Under the pieces are notes generated by a model. It was given only the letters and a program-made list of their open reading frames with translations, had not been told where the DNA came from and searched no databases. The translations under genes and the position numbers were made by a program. Of a stretch of 53,608 nucleotides of DNA, positions 8,631 through 17,993 are shown piece by piece (within the stretch, counting starts at the first letter, position 1; each line of letters opens with the position of its first letter). Source of the DNA: Janthinobacterium sp. (GTDB taxonomy: Bacteria > Pseudomonadota > Gammaproteobacteria > Burkholderiales > Chitinibacteraceae); NCBI GenBank assembly GCA_025360045.1, contig JANYCY010000086.1:1-53608 (forward strand), given 5' to 3'.

Positions 8631-9752
8631 TTAGAACGCTGTCCATGTACCTACTAAGAAGCGTGTTGAGCTATCTTTACCAGCAGTAGCACCAACAGAG
8701 CCATCTAACTGCCAAGGATTAGTCATTACGCTAGCCTTGTCAGCTGAATCAAGCATGTGATGACGAACTTGAGCGAAGGCAACAGTGTTCTTAGACAGTG
8801 TGTAGTTGTACTGAGCATTGATAACGTTCATGCCGTTATCAGCTTTATTGCCATCAGTTTTGCTGTCTTGAACGCGCTGATAACCAAGGTTGAAGTTGTT
8901 CTTACCCATGGTGTAACCAGCAGCAACCAAGAATTGGTCAACAGTAGTCTTGCTACCAGCCTTATCACCAGCAATACCAGCAAGATTTACTACACCACGC
9001 CATTCATTGCGTTTGTAACCAGCAGCTAAATCAAATGCGCCAGTTTTGTACTTAGCATCGATGTTGTAAGTGCGTGCTGAGTTTTCAGCAGGTGAATCAT
9101 TGGTAGTGAACTCACCAGAATGACCCCAAGTACCGTTACCACCAAAAGCACCAGCATCAGAAGACATGTTCTTAGCGTTTTTAGCTTCAGCAGCACCAGC
9201 AGAAACATTGAAACCGTAGCCAGTGTAGTTAGCTGTCAATTCCATAGCGCGGGCAGTGTTACGACCATTACCTAAATCGTATTGACCAGCAAAGCTAAAG
9301 CCGCTGAATTTAGGTGAGAAGTAGCTGATACCGTTCGCGTATTGAACTTGTTGTGAACCAAAATCAGCCCACAAGTTGCCTTGACCTGAAGATGCAAAAC
9401 CATCTAATTCAAGGTATTGGTTAGAGAACTGATTACCGAAGCGAACTTCACCGAATTTAGTTTCGTAACCGATCCAAGCTTCACGTTGACCGAAGCTATC
9501 GTAACGGTCTGGAGTCGCTACTTTTTGCGCGATGCGCCATTTCAGTGTATCGCCAGAATCCAGCTTATCTGTACCGTCAACATTAATTACAACTGCGATT
9601 TCTTCAGCAAATTTACCCTTACCATCTGTACCAGCTTGGTTGGTTTTGTACATCAAGTCCATTTCAGCAGAACCGCTGATGGTTACATCGGCGAATGCAG
9701 GAGCTGCAAACATTGCGGATACGGCAGTAGCGATAAGAACGCGCTTAAACAT
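8631..9752 (-). CDS. Gram-negative trimeric porin (paralog 2)
   Basis: A 373-aa outer-membrane porin. The signal peptide is MFKRVLIATAVSAMFAAPAFA, cleaved before DVTISG. The mature protein starts with VTISGSAEMDLMYKTNQ, has the conserved VRFGNQFSNQY segment after the third strand and ends in GTWTAF with the terminal aromatic residue expected for BAM recognition. Its N-terminus and C-terminus match paralog 1 closely while the loops differ, consistent with an old tandem duplication and divergence of surface-exposed parts. AAGGAATCTCAGT before the ATG is a good ribosome-binding site. The substrate cannot be read from sequence. Confidence 0.93.
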   Translation of the reverse strand: MFKRVLIATAVSAMFAAPAFADVTISGSAEMDLMYKTNQAGTDGKGKFAEEIAVVINVDGTDKLDSGDTLKWRIAQKVATPDRYDSFGQREAWIGYETKFGEVRFGNQFSNQYLELDGFASSGQGNLWADFGSQQVQYANGISYFSPKFSGFSFAGQYDLGNGRNTARAMELTANYTGYGFNVSAGAAEAKNAKNMSSDAGAFGGNGTWGHSGEFTTNDSPAENSARTYNIDAKYKTGAFDLAAGYKRNEWRGVVNLAGIAGDKAGSKTTVDQFLVAAGYTMGKNNFNLGYQRVQDSKTDGNKADNGMNVINAQYNYTLSKNTVAFAQVRHHMLDSADKASVMTNPWQLDGSVGATAGKDSSTRFLVGTWTAF

Positions 9753-10611
9753 ACTGAGATTCCTTTATCAATTTTAAGAGCCACGAATCCATAGTTGAAT
9801 TCGGATCCATAGGATTTGAAAGACCACTCAAGCACTAATTTTTTAAAGCCAACTCAGTAAAAAAACTGAATCTACTTAATAAAAAATTGAGCGTGTTAAG
9901 TGCTCCGAAGCCCGTATATAACCACAGAGATAATTTTTGTTCTGCTGTAAAAGTACCAAACCCTTATAAGTAAAAATACCAACAAGTATTAACTTGGCAT
10001 ACACTAAGTAATGCAACCTATAGATAAATAATCGAGCGCAAAAATACATTAAAAATTAAATTAAATGTGGTAAATAATTTACAAATTAATATAAAAAAAT
10101 ACACGTACTTTTAATTGTTTTTAATGTATGTAAATTGGCATTATTTAAATTTTAATTTAATTGGCATAATCAAACGTCATTTAATTTTTAGTGCGTTCGT
10201 TTTCAAACTTATACAAGTTGAACTTTTTCTCCCTCAAAACAACCGCCTAAAACTGAGCCAACAAGCCATGCGCGTTGCTAATTTGCAACATATTTTCTTA
10301 TCAAAAATCGGGAAATATAGTGCCGCAAGCAAGCATAGCGAGTGGACTTAGCACAATCTCATGTAAATCTAGGGAGCTCCGATGCTTTTCTTAGGTGCTG
10401 CTTTAACCGCGAAAATACCCCTTCAAGCGATTTGCGGCTAAAGCCGTTCCTATGGCATTTGTACTTACGTAGAGAGGATTGTGAGTGCGGCCCTCTTAGA
10501 GCGGCACTAGGGAGCGATGCACCCTAAGAACACTGACTTACACCTAAAGTAAAATCACCTTAGTACAAGCAAGCACAAGCCCCCTCACGAGTCTTTCTAT
10601 TCAGCAGACAA
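9753..10611. other. Long AT-rich intergenic region upstream of porin 2
   Basis: This ~860-bp stretch holds no supportable gene. It is very AT-rich from about 9880 to 10200, which suits a strong or regulated porin promoter, though I cannot assign -35/-10 boxes with confidence. At 10427-10455 there is a half-copy of the GCGGCTAAAGCCGTTCCTA repeat type seen whole at 37557-37624. Short reading frames here have no ribosome-binding sites or recognisable content. Confidence 0.55.
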
Positions 10612-10641
10612 AAAAATACCCGCATCGCAGCGGGTATTTTT
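10612..10641 (-). terminator. Terminator of gap
   Basis: ATACCCGC/GCGGGTAT stem with a 6-nt loop, flanked by A and T runs, 44 bp after the gap stop codon. Confidence 0.88.
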
Positions 10642-10684
10642 ATAAAACTCAATACTTATTGAAAGCAAAAACAAGCCAAAGCGC

Positions 10685-11701
10685 TTATTTAGCGTTCCAC
10701 AGAGCCTTAGTGGTATCGAGCATACGGTTGGAGAAGCCCCACTCGTTATCATACCAAGATAATACTTTCACCAGCGTGCCACCGGAAACCTTAGTTTGCG
10801 ATGCTTCGTAGGTAGAAGACGCTGGATCATGGTTAAAGTCGATCGACACTAATGGCAGGTCGTTGTAGTTCAATACGCCTTTCATTGGGCCTTCTGAAGC
10901 TTCTTTCATGATCTGGTTGATTTCTTCGACAGTCGTTGCACGAGCAGCAGTGAAAGTCAGGTCAACTAGGGACACATTGATCGTTGGTACGCGAACAGCG
11001 AAACCATCCAGCTTGCCTTTCAGCTCTGGCAATACCAATGCAACCGCAGCTGCAGCGCCAGTCTTAGTAGGGATCATTGAATGCGTTGCTGAACGAGCGC
11101 GACGCAGGTCTTCGTGATAAACGTCGGTCAGAACTTGGTCATTGGTGTAGCTGTGGATGGTGGTCATCAAGCCAGAAACCAGACCGATTTTATCGTGCAA
11201 TGGCTTAACCAGCGGCGCAAGGCAGTTGGTTGTGCATGAAGCGTTAGAAATAACAGTGTCGCTTGCTTTCAACGTGTCGTGATTTACACCGAACACGATG
11301 GTTGCATCGACATCATTACCACCAGGCGCGGAGATAATGACTTTTTTCGCGCCAGCAGTAATGTGAGCCGAAGCCTTTGCTTTGCTAGCGAAGAAGCCAG
11401 TACATTCCATCACCACATCAACGCCGATTTCTGCCCATGGCAGATCAGCTGGATTACGCTGAGCACAAACACGAATTTTGTCGCCGTTTACGATCATGAA
11501 ATCGCCATCAACCGATACTTTGCCGGCAAATTTGCCGTGCACGGTATCGTATTGAGTCAGGTGAGCATTGGTCTTAGCGTCGCCCAGATCGTTAATTGCC
11601 ACGATTTGGAATTCATCAGTACGGCCAGACTCATACAAAGCGCGCAGTACATTGCGACCGATACGACCGTAGCCGTTAATTGCGATACGAATTGCTGCCA
11701 T
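10685..11701 (-). CDS. gap: Glyceraldehyde-3-phosphate dehydrogenase
   Basis: A 338-aa type I GAPDH that oxidises glyceraldehyde-3-phosphate to 1,3-bisphosphoglycerate with NAD. The start is the ATG at 11701 (protein [16 protein letters not shown]), preceded by GAGGAG at good spacing; the open frame runs 28 codons further upstream without family similarity. Visible features are the Rossmann motif INGYGRIGR, the active-site [12 protein letters not shown] with the catalytic cysteine, and the C-terminal [13 protein letters not shown]. It lies downstream of edd and eda on the same strand, so the glyceraldehyde-3-phosphate released by KDPG aldolase is its direct substrate. The 182-bp gap to eda leaves room for its own promoter. 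Confidence 0.96.
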   Translation of the reverse strand: MAAIRIAINGYGRIGRNVLRALYESGRTDEFQIVAINDLGDAKTNAHLTQYDTVHGKFAGKVSVDGDFMIVNGDKIRVCAQRNPADLPWAEIGVDVVMECTGFFASKAKASAHITAGAKKVIISAPGGNDVDATIVFGVNHDTLKASDTVISNASCTTNCLAPLVKPLHDKIGLVSGLMTTIHSYTNDQVLTDVYHEDLRRARSATHSMIPTKTGAAAAVALVLPELKGKLDGFAVRVPTINVSLVDLTFTAARATTVEEINQIMKEASEGPMKGVLNYNDLPLVSIDFNHDPASSTYEASQTKVSGGTLVKVLSWYDNEWGFSNRMLDTTKALWNAK

Positions 11702-11883
11702 TGCCTGGTGCTCCTCAGAGAGTTCAGAAAAAACGCGCTCGCTACAGAGCCGCGCATAAAAAAATTGAATACAAAGAATACCCAACTGTCGCCTTGCTGA
11801 CGATATGGCTATTCCCTATAAGTAATGAAATATTGATTTAAATCTTAGGGTGAGCAAGTTTTTATACCCACCTTACAATTTAA

Positions 11884-12507
11884 TTACTTTTTAAATGCAG
11901 CAGCGGCACGAGCCAGAGCGGTAATACCTGCCCAATCACCCGCCGCAACCATTTCTTTTGGTGCCAACCACGAGCCGCCTACACAACCTACATTCGGCAT
12001 AGCCAAGAGTTTAGGCGCAGATTCTGGGCTTACACCACCAGTTGGGCAGAATAAGATTTGTGGCAATGGGCCGCCCATTGCTTTAAGCATGCCGATGCTA
12101 CCGGCCTGCTCAGCTGGGAACAGTTTTAAGGCATCAAAACCTTCTTCCAAAGCAGCGATTGCTTCAGATGGGGTCATTACACCGGGTAGTAATTGGATAT
12201 CGGCAGCACGGGCCGCAGCAGCCAGCTTAGGTGTTAGGCCAGGCGTCACCGCAAATACCGCACCAGCGGCTTTTGCTTCAGCAAATTGCTCTGGGCGCAC
12301 TACAGTGCCCACACCAACAATCGCGCCGGGTACGTTATCAACAATGGCACGCACTGCTGCTAAAGCTGCATCGGTGCGCAAAGTCACTTCAAGCACACAA
12401 ATACCACCCTCAACCAAGGCTTTTGCCAATGGAACTGCGTGCTCTACTTTCTCGATTACCAAAACCGGCATCACCGGACAAGAGCGCATAATTTCGCGAA
12501 TTTGCAT
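11884..12507 (-). CDS. eda: KDPG aldolase (2-dehydro-3-deoxyphosphogluconate aldolase)
   Basis: A 207-aa class I aldolase, the last step of the Entner-Doudoroff pathway, splitting KDPG into pyruvate and glyceraldehyde-3-phosphate. The catalytic glutamate is in LEVTLRT, the phosphate and substrate loop is GVGTV, and the Schiff-base lysine is in LKLFPAE. The length matches the trimeric bacterial enzyme. AGGAAG precedes the ATG. It lies 143 bp downstream of edd on the same strand, a classic edd-eda arrangement, and is probably co-transcribed with it under HexR control. Confidence 0.96.
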   Translation of the reverse strand: MQIREIMRSCPVMPVLVIEKVEHAVPLAKALVEGGICVLEVTLRTDAALAAVRAIVDNVPGAIVGVGTVVRPEQFAEAKAAGAVFAVTPGLTPKLAAAARAADIQLLPGVMTPSEAIAALEEGFDALKLFPAEQAGSIGMLKAMGGPLPQILFCPTGGVSPESAPKLLAMPNVGCVGGSWLAPKEMVAAGDWAGITALARAAAAFKK

Positions 12508-12650
12508 GGGGTTGTTCTTCCTGTTCTGTAAAGATTAGATGTGTAGGATGGGAGGAGCTTAGGGACACCCATCAGAGATGACTATGCGATGAGTATCTCG
12601 CTGAGCACGAATCTTCACTCAGCGATGCTCCCCCATCAAAAAAAACTTAA

Positions 12651-14477
12651 TTAATGAGCCAAGCCCATGCTGATTGCGCCTTCTTCAGCGCCAGTTGCAG
12701 CCGCGCGGAAGGTGGCGAACAACTCGCGCCCCATGCCATGCTCGTTAGCAGAGAGATCTGCCGTATCCACGGTGCGAGCAGCCCAAACAGCGGCATCAAC
12801 CTTGGCTTCAACCACACCAGCATCGGCATCGAGGCGGATCATATCGCCTGTTCTCACCTTACCCAGTGGGCCGCCTTTTAAGACTTCTGGCGTCATATGA
12901 ATGGCTGAAGGCACTTTGCCGGACGCGCCCGACATACGGCCATCGGTAACCAAGGCCACTTTAAAGCCGCGATCTTGTAAGAGTCCTAGCACAGGCGTGA
13001 GTTTGTGCAGCTCAGGCATACCATTAGCACACGGGCCTTGGAAACGCAGCACGACGACAAAATCTTTTTCCAACTCGCCACGCTTAAAGGCGGCCAACAC
13101 ATCGTCTTGATCATCAAACACAATCGCAGGTGCTTCTACGCAGCGATTTTCTGGCTTAACTGCAGAAATTTTGATGACAGAGCGGCCCAAGTTACCCGCC
13201 AACAAGCGTAAACCACCGTCAGCACTAAATGGATTGCTTGCATGGCGAACCACATTATCGTCCACAGGCTCTAGAGGTGCAGCGCGCCATACCGCCTTAC
13301 CATCTTCACCAAGGAAAGGCTCATTGGCGTAAGGGCGCAGGCTTTTGCCCGCAACGGTTAGCACGTCTTCGTGCAGCAAGCCCGCATCGAGCAATTCGCG
13401 AATCAAGAAGCCCATTCCACCCGCAGCGTGGAAGTGATTTACATCGGCCCCACCATTTGGATAGATTTTGGCGAGCAGCGGAATAATGGCGGATAAATCA
13501 TCAAAATCAGTCCAATCAATAATGATGCCTGCTGCACGAGCAATCGCGATCATATGGATGGTGTGATTGGTCGAGCCGCCTGTTGCAAGCAAGCCAACAA
13601 TGCCATTCACGATACATTTTTCGTCGACCACCTTACCTACCGGCGTAAATTCATCGCCCTTATAAGTAATGGCAATCGCACGTTGCGCCGCTGCAACAGT
13701 CAGGGCGTCACGTAAGGGAGTATTTGGGTTAACGAAAGCTGCGCCGGGTAAATGCAGGCCCATCACTTCCATCAACATTTGATTGGAGTTGGCTGTACCA
13801 AAGAAGGTACATGTACCTGCGCCGTGGTAAGAGCCCTCTTCTGAAGCGAGTAATTCTTCGCGGCCACATTTGCCTTCAGCAAATAACTGACGCGCCTTGG
13901 CTTTTTCGCTATTAGCAATGCCCGAAGTCATCGGGCCTGCGGGAACAAACACGGTTGGCAAATGGCCAAATTGCAGGGCTCCAATCAACAAACCCGGCAC
14001 AATTTTGTCACAGACGCCTAAGCAAACCACACTATCAAATACATTGTGTGAAAGCGCCACAGCCGTCGACATAGCAATCACATCACGGCTAAACAAGCTG
14101 AGTTCCATACCCGGCTGGCCTTGAGTAACACCATCACACATCGCTGGCACGCCGCCTGCAAATTGTGCTGTTGCACCCGCCTGACGAACCGCCTCTTTAA
14201 TGATCGCAGGGAACACTTCAAAAGGCTGATGCGCCGACAGCATGTCATTGTAAGCAGAGACAATTCCCAGATTGGGCTGACGCATTTCACGCATCATGAT
14301 TTTGTCGTTTTCAGGTGCCGCAGCCCAGGCATGAGCCTGATTGGTACAGGCTAATCCTTTACGCAATGGCTCCTTGCTGGCGGCCTTTTCGAGAAGGGCT
14401 AAATAACGAGAGCGTGGGCCTTGGCTTCTTGCGATAATGCGCGCAGTGACTTCGGCAAGCTTGGGATGAACGGACAT
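12651..14477 (-). CDS. edd: 6-phosphogluconate dehydratase
   Basis: A 608-aa IlvD/Edd-family dehydratase that converts 6-phosphogluconate to KDPG using an iron-sulfur cluster. Cysteines at the expected cluster positions appear in [10 protein letters not shown] and [24 protein letters not shown] is the conserved C-terminal family motif. I chose the ATG at 14477 because a GGAG lies 9 nt upstream; the TTG at 14483 would be only 3 nt from it. The resulting length is close to E. coli Edd. It is transcribed divergently from zwf across a region with two HexR-like operators. The first enzyme of the pathway branch is therefore beside its substrate supplier (zwf, pgl). Confidence 0.96.
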   Translation of the reverse strand: MSVHPKLAEVTARIIARSQGPRSRYLALLEKAASKEPLRKGLACTNQAHAWAAAPENDKIMMREMRQPNLGIVSAYNDMLSAHQPFEVFPAIIKEAVRQAGATAQFAGGVPAMCDGVTQGQPGMELSLFSRDVIAMSTAVALSHNVFDSVVCLGVCDKIVPGLLIGALQFGHLPTVFVPAGPMTSGIANSEKAKARQLFAEGKCGREELLASEEGSYHGAGTCTFFGTANSNQMLMEVMGLHLPGAAFVNPNTPLRDALTVAAAQRAIAITYKGDEFTPVGKVVDEKCIVNGIVGLLATGGSTNHTIHMIAIARAAGIIIDWTDFDDLSAIIPLLAKIYPNGGADVNHFHAAGGMGFLIRELLDAGLLHEDVLTVAGKSLRPYANEPFLGEDGKAVWRAAPLEPVDDNVVRHASNPFSADGGLRLLAGNLGRSVIKISAVKPENRCVEAPAIVFDDQDDVLAAFKRGELEKDFVVVLRFQGPCANGMPELHKLTPVLGLLQDRGFKVALVTDGRMSGASGKVPSAIHMTPEVLKGGPLGKVRTGDMIRLDADAGVVEAKVDAAVWAARTVDTADLSANEHGMGRELFATFRAAATGAEEGAISMGLAH

Positions 14478-14539
14478 AGACAAAGGCTCCGAGTTACGGC
14501 GCGATCACAGCACGCCACGTGCGTTTCTATAAAATTGAT

Positions 14540-14554
14540 CGTAGTTTTACTACA
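14540..14554. promoter_or_regulatory. HexR-like operator, edd side
   Basis: CGTAGTTTTACTACA is a near-perfect palindrome (GTAGTTTTACTAC) resembling the proteobacterial HexR consensus TGTARTWWWATTACA, which I quote from memory. It lies 63 bp upstream of the edd start, and hexR itself is encoded nearby. Binding has not been shown here. Confidence 0.65.
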
Positions 14555-14709
14555 AAGCACCTATAACTTCAACCGCATCAGCGTGGATTGTTCATTTCAT
14601 TGCTCTGCATCAATAGTCAACATTTACACAGGGTTACCATTCTGCGCTACGTGTTAACCCCCATCATTCTGGGGCCTTGGCGAATTTCGTTTGCGCCACT
14701 ATTTAATGG

Positions 14710-14724
14710 TGTAGTAAGATTACA
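14710..14724. promoter_or_regulatory. HexR-like operator, zwf side
   Basis: TGTAGTAAGATTACA fits the HexR consensus almost exactly and lies 57 bp upstream of the zwf start codon. It is 170 bp from the matching site on the edd side, so HexR could repress both divergent operons, with KDPG releasing it as known in Pseudomonas and Shewanella. Confidence 0.75.
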
Positions 14725-14781
14725 AAGTCTTACGTGCCCGCCAAGGCCCGAAAACCGATTCAAGAATAAGGACTCTCGCGG

Positions 14782-16236
14782 ATGACTCAGATCGACGCTT
14801 TCGACATGGTGCTGTTCGGCGGCACTGGCGACTTGGTAATGCGTAAATTGCTACCTGCGCTCTATCACCAACATCAAGAAGGCAATCTGCCCTCAGAAGG
14901 ACGTATCGTCTGTTTGGGCCGCAGTGTTCCAGATACCGCTGCTTACCTCAAGAAAGCCCATGCCTTAGCCATTGGCTACTTAGGCAGCCACTACAACGAC
15001 GCCGATTGGGCCTCATTTGCCGAGCGTATTGAATACCTGCAACTCGATGCCAACCACCCTGCAGAATTCACCAAGCTAGCCGATACGCTAAACGCCTTTC
15101 CAAAGCGTGTACGCGTGTTTTACCTCTCGACTGCTCCCGATTTATTCGCGCCAATTTCTAAGAGCTTGTCCGAAGTAGGCCTTGCCGCTGGCAACGCTCG
15201 CGTCGTGCTTGAAAAGCCATTGGGACACGATTTAGCCTCATCAAACAAAATTAATGATGAAGTCGGTGAATATTTCCAAGAACATCAAATCTACCGAATC
15301 GACCATTATTTGGGCAAAGAACCCGTCCAAAACTTGATGGCTTTACGCTTTGCCAACACCTTGCTTGAGCCACTCTGGCGTCGTGAATGGATACGCGACG
15401 TACAAATTACCGTGACCGAGCAAGTTGGCGTTGAATCCCGCGCCGATTTCTACGACAAGACCGGTGCGCTGCGCGATATGGTGCAAAACCATCTCTTGCA
15501 GCTACTGACGATTGTTGCGATGGAGCCACCTGCATCGATCGATGCCGATGCGGTTCGCGATGAAAAACTCAAAATTTTACGCGCCTTAAAGCCTCTCTCT
15601 ACTGAAGACGTTCATACCAAAGTAGTTCGTGGTCAGTATCGCGCAGGTGCCGTGGCTGGCAAACCAGTCCCTGGTTATCTGAACGAGCCTGATGTGCCTG
15701 CTGGCTCCAAAACAGAGACCTTTGTTGCGCTCAAGGTAGAAATCCAAACTTGGCGTTGGGCAGGTGTGCCGTTTTATCTACGCACCGGTAAACGTCTTTC
15801 CGACCGCCTTGCCGAGATCGTGATTAACTTCCGCGAAACGCCACATTCTATCTATGGTCGCACCGCCAGCACGCCGAATCGCTTAGTGATTCAACTGCAA
15901 CCGGATGAATCCGTGCGCCTCTATATGATGGCAAAAGAACCGGGTAATCAAGGCCGCTTGCGTCCTGTGCATTTGGATATGGATTTCAAAGAAACCTTCC
16001 AAACCCGCAGTCCAGAAGCTTACGAGCGCCTGTTGCTGGATGTGATTCGTGGCGATCTATCCTTGTTTGTACGTCGTGACGAGCAACGTGCTGCATGGCG
16101 TTGGGTTGAACCGATTATCGACAACTGGGAAAACAGCTCCGACAGTCCTAAGCCTTATACGGCAGGCACGTGGGGGCCAGCGGCATCATCTGCCCTGCTA
16201 TCTCGTGATGGCCTTTGCTGGCATGAAGAAGAATAA
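14782..16236 (+). CDS. zwf: Glucose-6-phosphate dehydrogenase
   Basis: A 484-aa enzyme that oxidises glucose-6-phosphate to 6-phosphogluconolactone with NAD(P). The nucleotide-binding loop is FGGTGDL (residues 12-18), the active-site signature is RIDHYLGKE, and KPLGHD carries a conserved substrate-contact lysine. The length matches the family. AAGGA lies before the ATG. It is the first gene of zwf-pgl-hexR-pgi and has a HexR-like operator upstream. A GC-rich hairpin separates it from pgl. Confidence 0.97.
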   Translation: MTQIDAFDMVLFGGTGDLVMRKLLPALYHQHQEGNLPSEGRIVCLGRSVPDTAAYLKKAHALAIGYLGSHYNDADWASFAERIEYLQLDANHPAEFTKLADTLNAFPKRVRVFYLSTAPDLFAPISKSLSEVGLAAGNARVVLEKPLGHDLASSNKINDEVGEYFQEHQIYRIDHYLGKEPVQNLMALRFANTLLEPLWRREWIRDVQITVTEQVGVESRADFYDKTGALRDMVQNHLLQLLTIVAMEPPASIDADAVRDEKLKILRALKPLSTEDVHTKVVRGQYRAGAVAGKPVPGYLNEPDVPAGSKTETFVALKVEIQTWRWAGVPFYLRTGKRLSDRLAEIVINFRETPHSIYGRTASTPNRLVIQLQPDESVRLYMMAKEPGNQGRLRPVHLDMDFKETFQTRSPEAYERLLLDVIRGDLSLFVRRDEQRAAWRWVEPIIDNWENSSDSPKPYTAGTWGPAASSALLSRDGLCWHEEE

Positions 16237-16251
16237 TTAAGCACTGAATCA

Positions 16252-16275
16252 AGCGGGCCGGTTTTCTGGCCCGCT
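16252..16275 (+). terminator. GC-rich hairpin between zwf and pgl
   Basis: AGCGGGCC/GGCCCGCT stem with an 8-nt loop, followed by CTTTC rather than a good T run. It is likely a weak or partial terminator, or an mRNA-stabilising hairpin inside the operon, and could set the zwf to pgl expression ratio. Confidence 0.5.
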
Positions 16276-16298
16276 CTTTCATTATCAAGAGGTAAAAC

Positions 16299-16994
16299 AT
16301 GTTGTCATGGCACGAATGTTCGTCAAAAGATGAATTAGATCAACAACTAGCTGATTTCATTGCTGAGCAATTAAGCGCAGCCATTGCAACACGTGGCCAA
16401 GCAGGAATTGCCGTATCAGGCGGTAGAACCCCTGCCGGCATGTTTAAAGCCTTGCGAGTGAAAGAATTAGACTGGTCAAAAGTGGTGATTACCTTGGCTG
16501 ACGAGCGCTGGGTAGCACCGGATCATGCAGATAGCAATGAGCGCCTTACCCGCGAAAACTTGCTACAAGACAAAGCCGCGAGCGCGACTTTTATCTCACA
16601 AGTGTCTAGTGCAGCGACCGCACATGAAGGCCAAGCAACAATCGAAGCACGCCTTGCTGCCCTGCCCTCACCGCTGGATATCTTGATTTTAGGTATGGGA
16701 GATGATGGCCATACCGCATCGCTATTTCCTAATGCCGCCGAATTAGAAGCCGCCTGTGCATCGGATGCGCTGTGTGCAGCGGTCACTCCACCTGCAGCCC
16801 CCCATCAGCGAATTACGCTTACTTTACCTACTCTGGCAAAAGCCCGTTCGGTAATCGTACATATCACTGGCGACAGTAAAAAAGCATTATTGCAAGCTGC
16901 CTTACTTGAACAAAAACCAGAAACCGAGCTGTTCCCGATCCGCCGTGTGCTAGATAAGTGCAATGGACTCAAACAGGTATTTTGGGCTACTTGA
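16299..16994 (+). CDS. pgl: 6-phosphogluconolactonase
   Basis: A 231-aa DevB-type lactonase that hydrolyses 6-phosphogluconolactone to 6-phosphogluconate. The family motifs are SGGRTP near the N-terminus, LADERWV, and [13 protein letters not shown] with the catalytic histidine. An AGAGG site precedes the ATG. It lies 62 bp after zwf and before hexR, so the oxidative steps from glucose-6-phosphate to 6-phosphogluconate are encoded together. Confidence 0.96.
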   Translation: MLSWHECSSKDELDQQLADFIAEQLSAAIATRGQAGIAVSGGRTPAGMFKALRVKELDWSKVVITLADERWVAPDHADSNERLTRENLLQDKAASATFISQVSSAATAHEGQATIEARLAALPSPLDILILGMGDDGHTASLFPNAAELEAACASDALCAAVTPPAAPHQRITLTLPTLAKARSVIVHITGDSKKALLQAALLEQKPETELFPIRRVLDKCNGLKQVFWAT

Positions 16995-16999
16995 TACGC

Positions 17000-17104
17000 G
17001 GCCTTAGGCGATCTGAGTACGTGGTTTACCTCGTTCAACGATGTGCCCCTAGGTGCCATGGTGGGTTACGCCCAGCCAAAAACCGCTGGGCTAACCCACC
17101 CTAC
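17000..17104. repeat. GTTGGGTTA-family palindrome between pgl and hexR (family C)
   Basis: The core at 17060-17100 pairs GGTGGGTTACGCCCAGC with GCTGGGCTAACCCACC around an 8-nt loop. The preceding TACGTGGTTTACCTCGTT resembles a segment inside the copy at 24169-24308. It fills most of the 129-bp pgl-hexR spacer, so it is transcribed within the operon. Confidence 0.75.
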
Positions 17105-17123
17105 AATTGTGTGAGAAAAATAC

Positions 17124-17975
17124 ATGCTCGAACGTATCAAGGCCGCACTCGATAGCCTCAGCAAATCAGAACGCAAAGTCGCAGAATTGGTGATTGAGCA
17201 GCCTAATTTGGTGGCTAACGCACCGATCGCTCAAATTGCCGAACTGGCACTGGTTTCACAACCGACCGTGATTCGATTCTGTCGCTCACTCAACTGCTCT
17301 GGTTTACAAGATTTCAAGCTGCGTCTTACACGCAGCTTGGTGTCTGGCGTGCCTTATGTGCACTCTATGGTGAGCCGCGATGATTCAGCGCACGATCTAG
17401 CACGCAAATTATTTGATAACAATATTTCGCACCTGCTGCGTTGCCGCAATGAGCTGGATACCGAAGTCTTAGAGCGCGCCATCACTATTCTGTCGAATGC
17501 CAAAAAGATTGAAGTTTATGGCCAAGGGCAATCAGGTGCGGTGGCTATTGATGCGCAAAACAAGTTTTTCCGCTTAGGCGTGCCCACCGTTTCCTATACC
17601 GATCCGCATATGCACGGCATGAGCGCATCGATGCTTGGGCCAGGAGATGCGGTGGTTGCCGTATCAAACTCAGGCCGCACTTTAGATTTACTGCGTTCAG
17701 TAGAAATTGCCCGCGATGCAGGAGCCGATGTGATCGGCATTACCCATTCCAAATCGCCATTAGCCAAGCGTTGCACGCTTTGCCTCTATGCCGACACGAT
17801 GGAAGACCCAGATCTATACACCCCAATGATTACCCGCATCGTGCATCTGGTGATTATCGACGTGCTTGCCGTTGGCGTAGCGCTCAGACGTGGGCCAGAA
17901 CTCATAGACCAACTCGAAAAAATGAAGCGCAGCCTTAAAGAAAAGCGCGTTCGTGGTCATGATAATTACAGCTGA
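17124..17975 (+). CDS. hexR: HexR transcriptional regulator (RpiR family)
   Basis: A 283-aa RpiR-type regulator. The N-terminal helix-turn-helix covers about residues 1-75 (IAELALVSQPTVIRFCRSL), followed by a SIS sugar-phosphate-binding domain (YGQGQSGAVAIDAQNKFFRLG, then VAVSNSGRTLDLL). HexR proteins repress zwf, edd, eda and gap genes and respond to KDPG. The neighbours here are exactly those targets, and two HexR-like operators lie between edd and zwf. It is 18 bp upstream of pgi, which is probably co-transcribed. The ribosome-binding site is weak (GTGAGAAAAATAC). Confidence 0.93.
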   Translation: MLERIKAALDSLSKSERKVAELVIEQPNLVANAPIAQIAELALVSQPTVIRFCRSLNCSGLQDFKLRLTRSLVSGVPYVHSMVSRDDSAHDLARKLFDNNISHLLRCRNELDTEVLERAITILSNAKKIEVYGQGQSGAVAIDAQNKFFRLGVPTVSYTDPHMHGMSASMLGPGDAVVAVSNSGRTLDLLRSVEIARDAGADVIGITHSKSPLAKRCTLCLYADTMEDPDLYTPMITRIVHLVIIDVLAVGVALRRGPELIDQLEKMKRSLKEKRVRGHDNYS

Positions 17976-17993
17976 TTAGATAAGGATAGCAAG

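Noticed and set aside
10115-10527. Two short open frames (78 and 61 aa) in the gap upstream of porin 2
   Set aside because: Composition is that of AT-rich intergenic DNA and a repeat fragment, with no ribosome-binding site and no recognisable motif.
11702-11883. Possible HexR operator upstream of gap
   Set aside because: TGTATTCAATTTTTT on the minus strand shares only one half with the HexR consensus, so it is not reported as a site.
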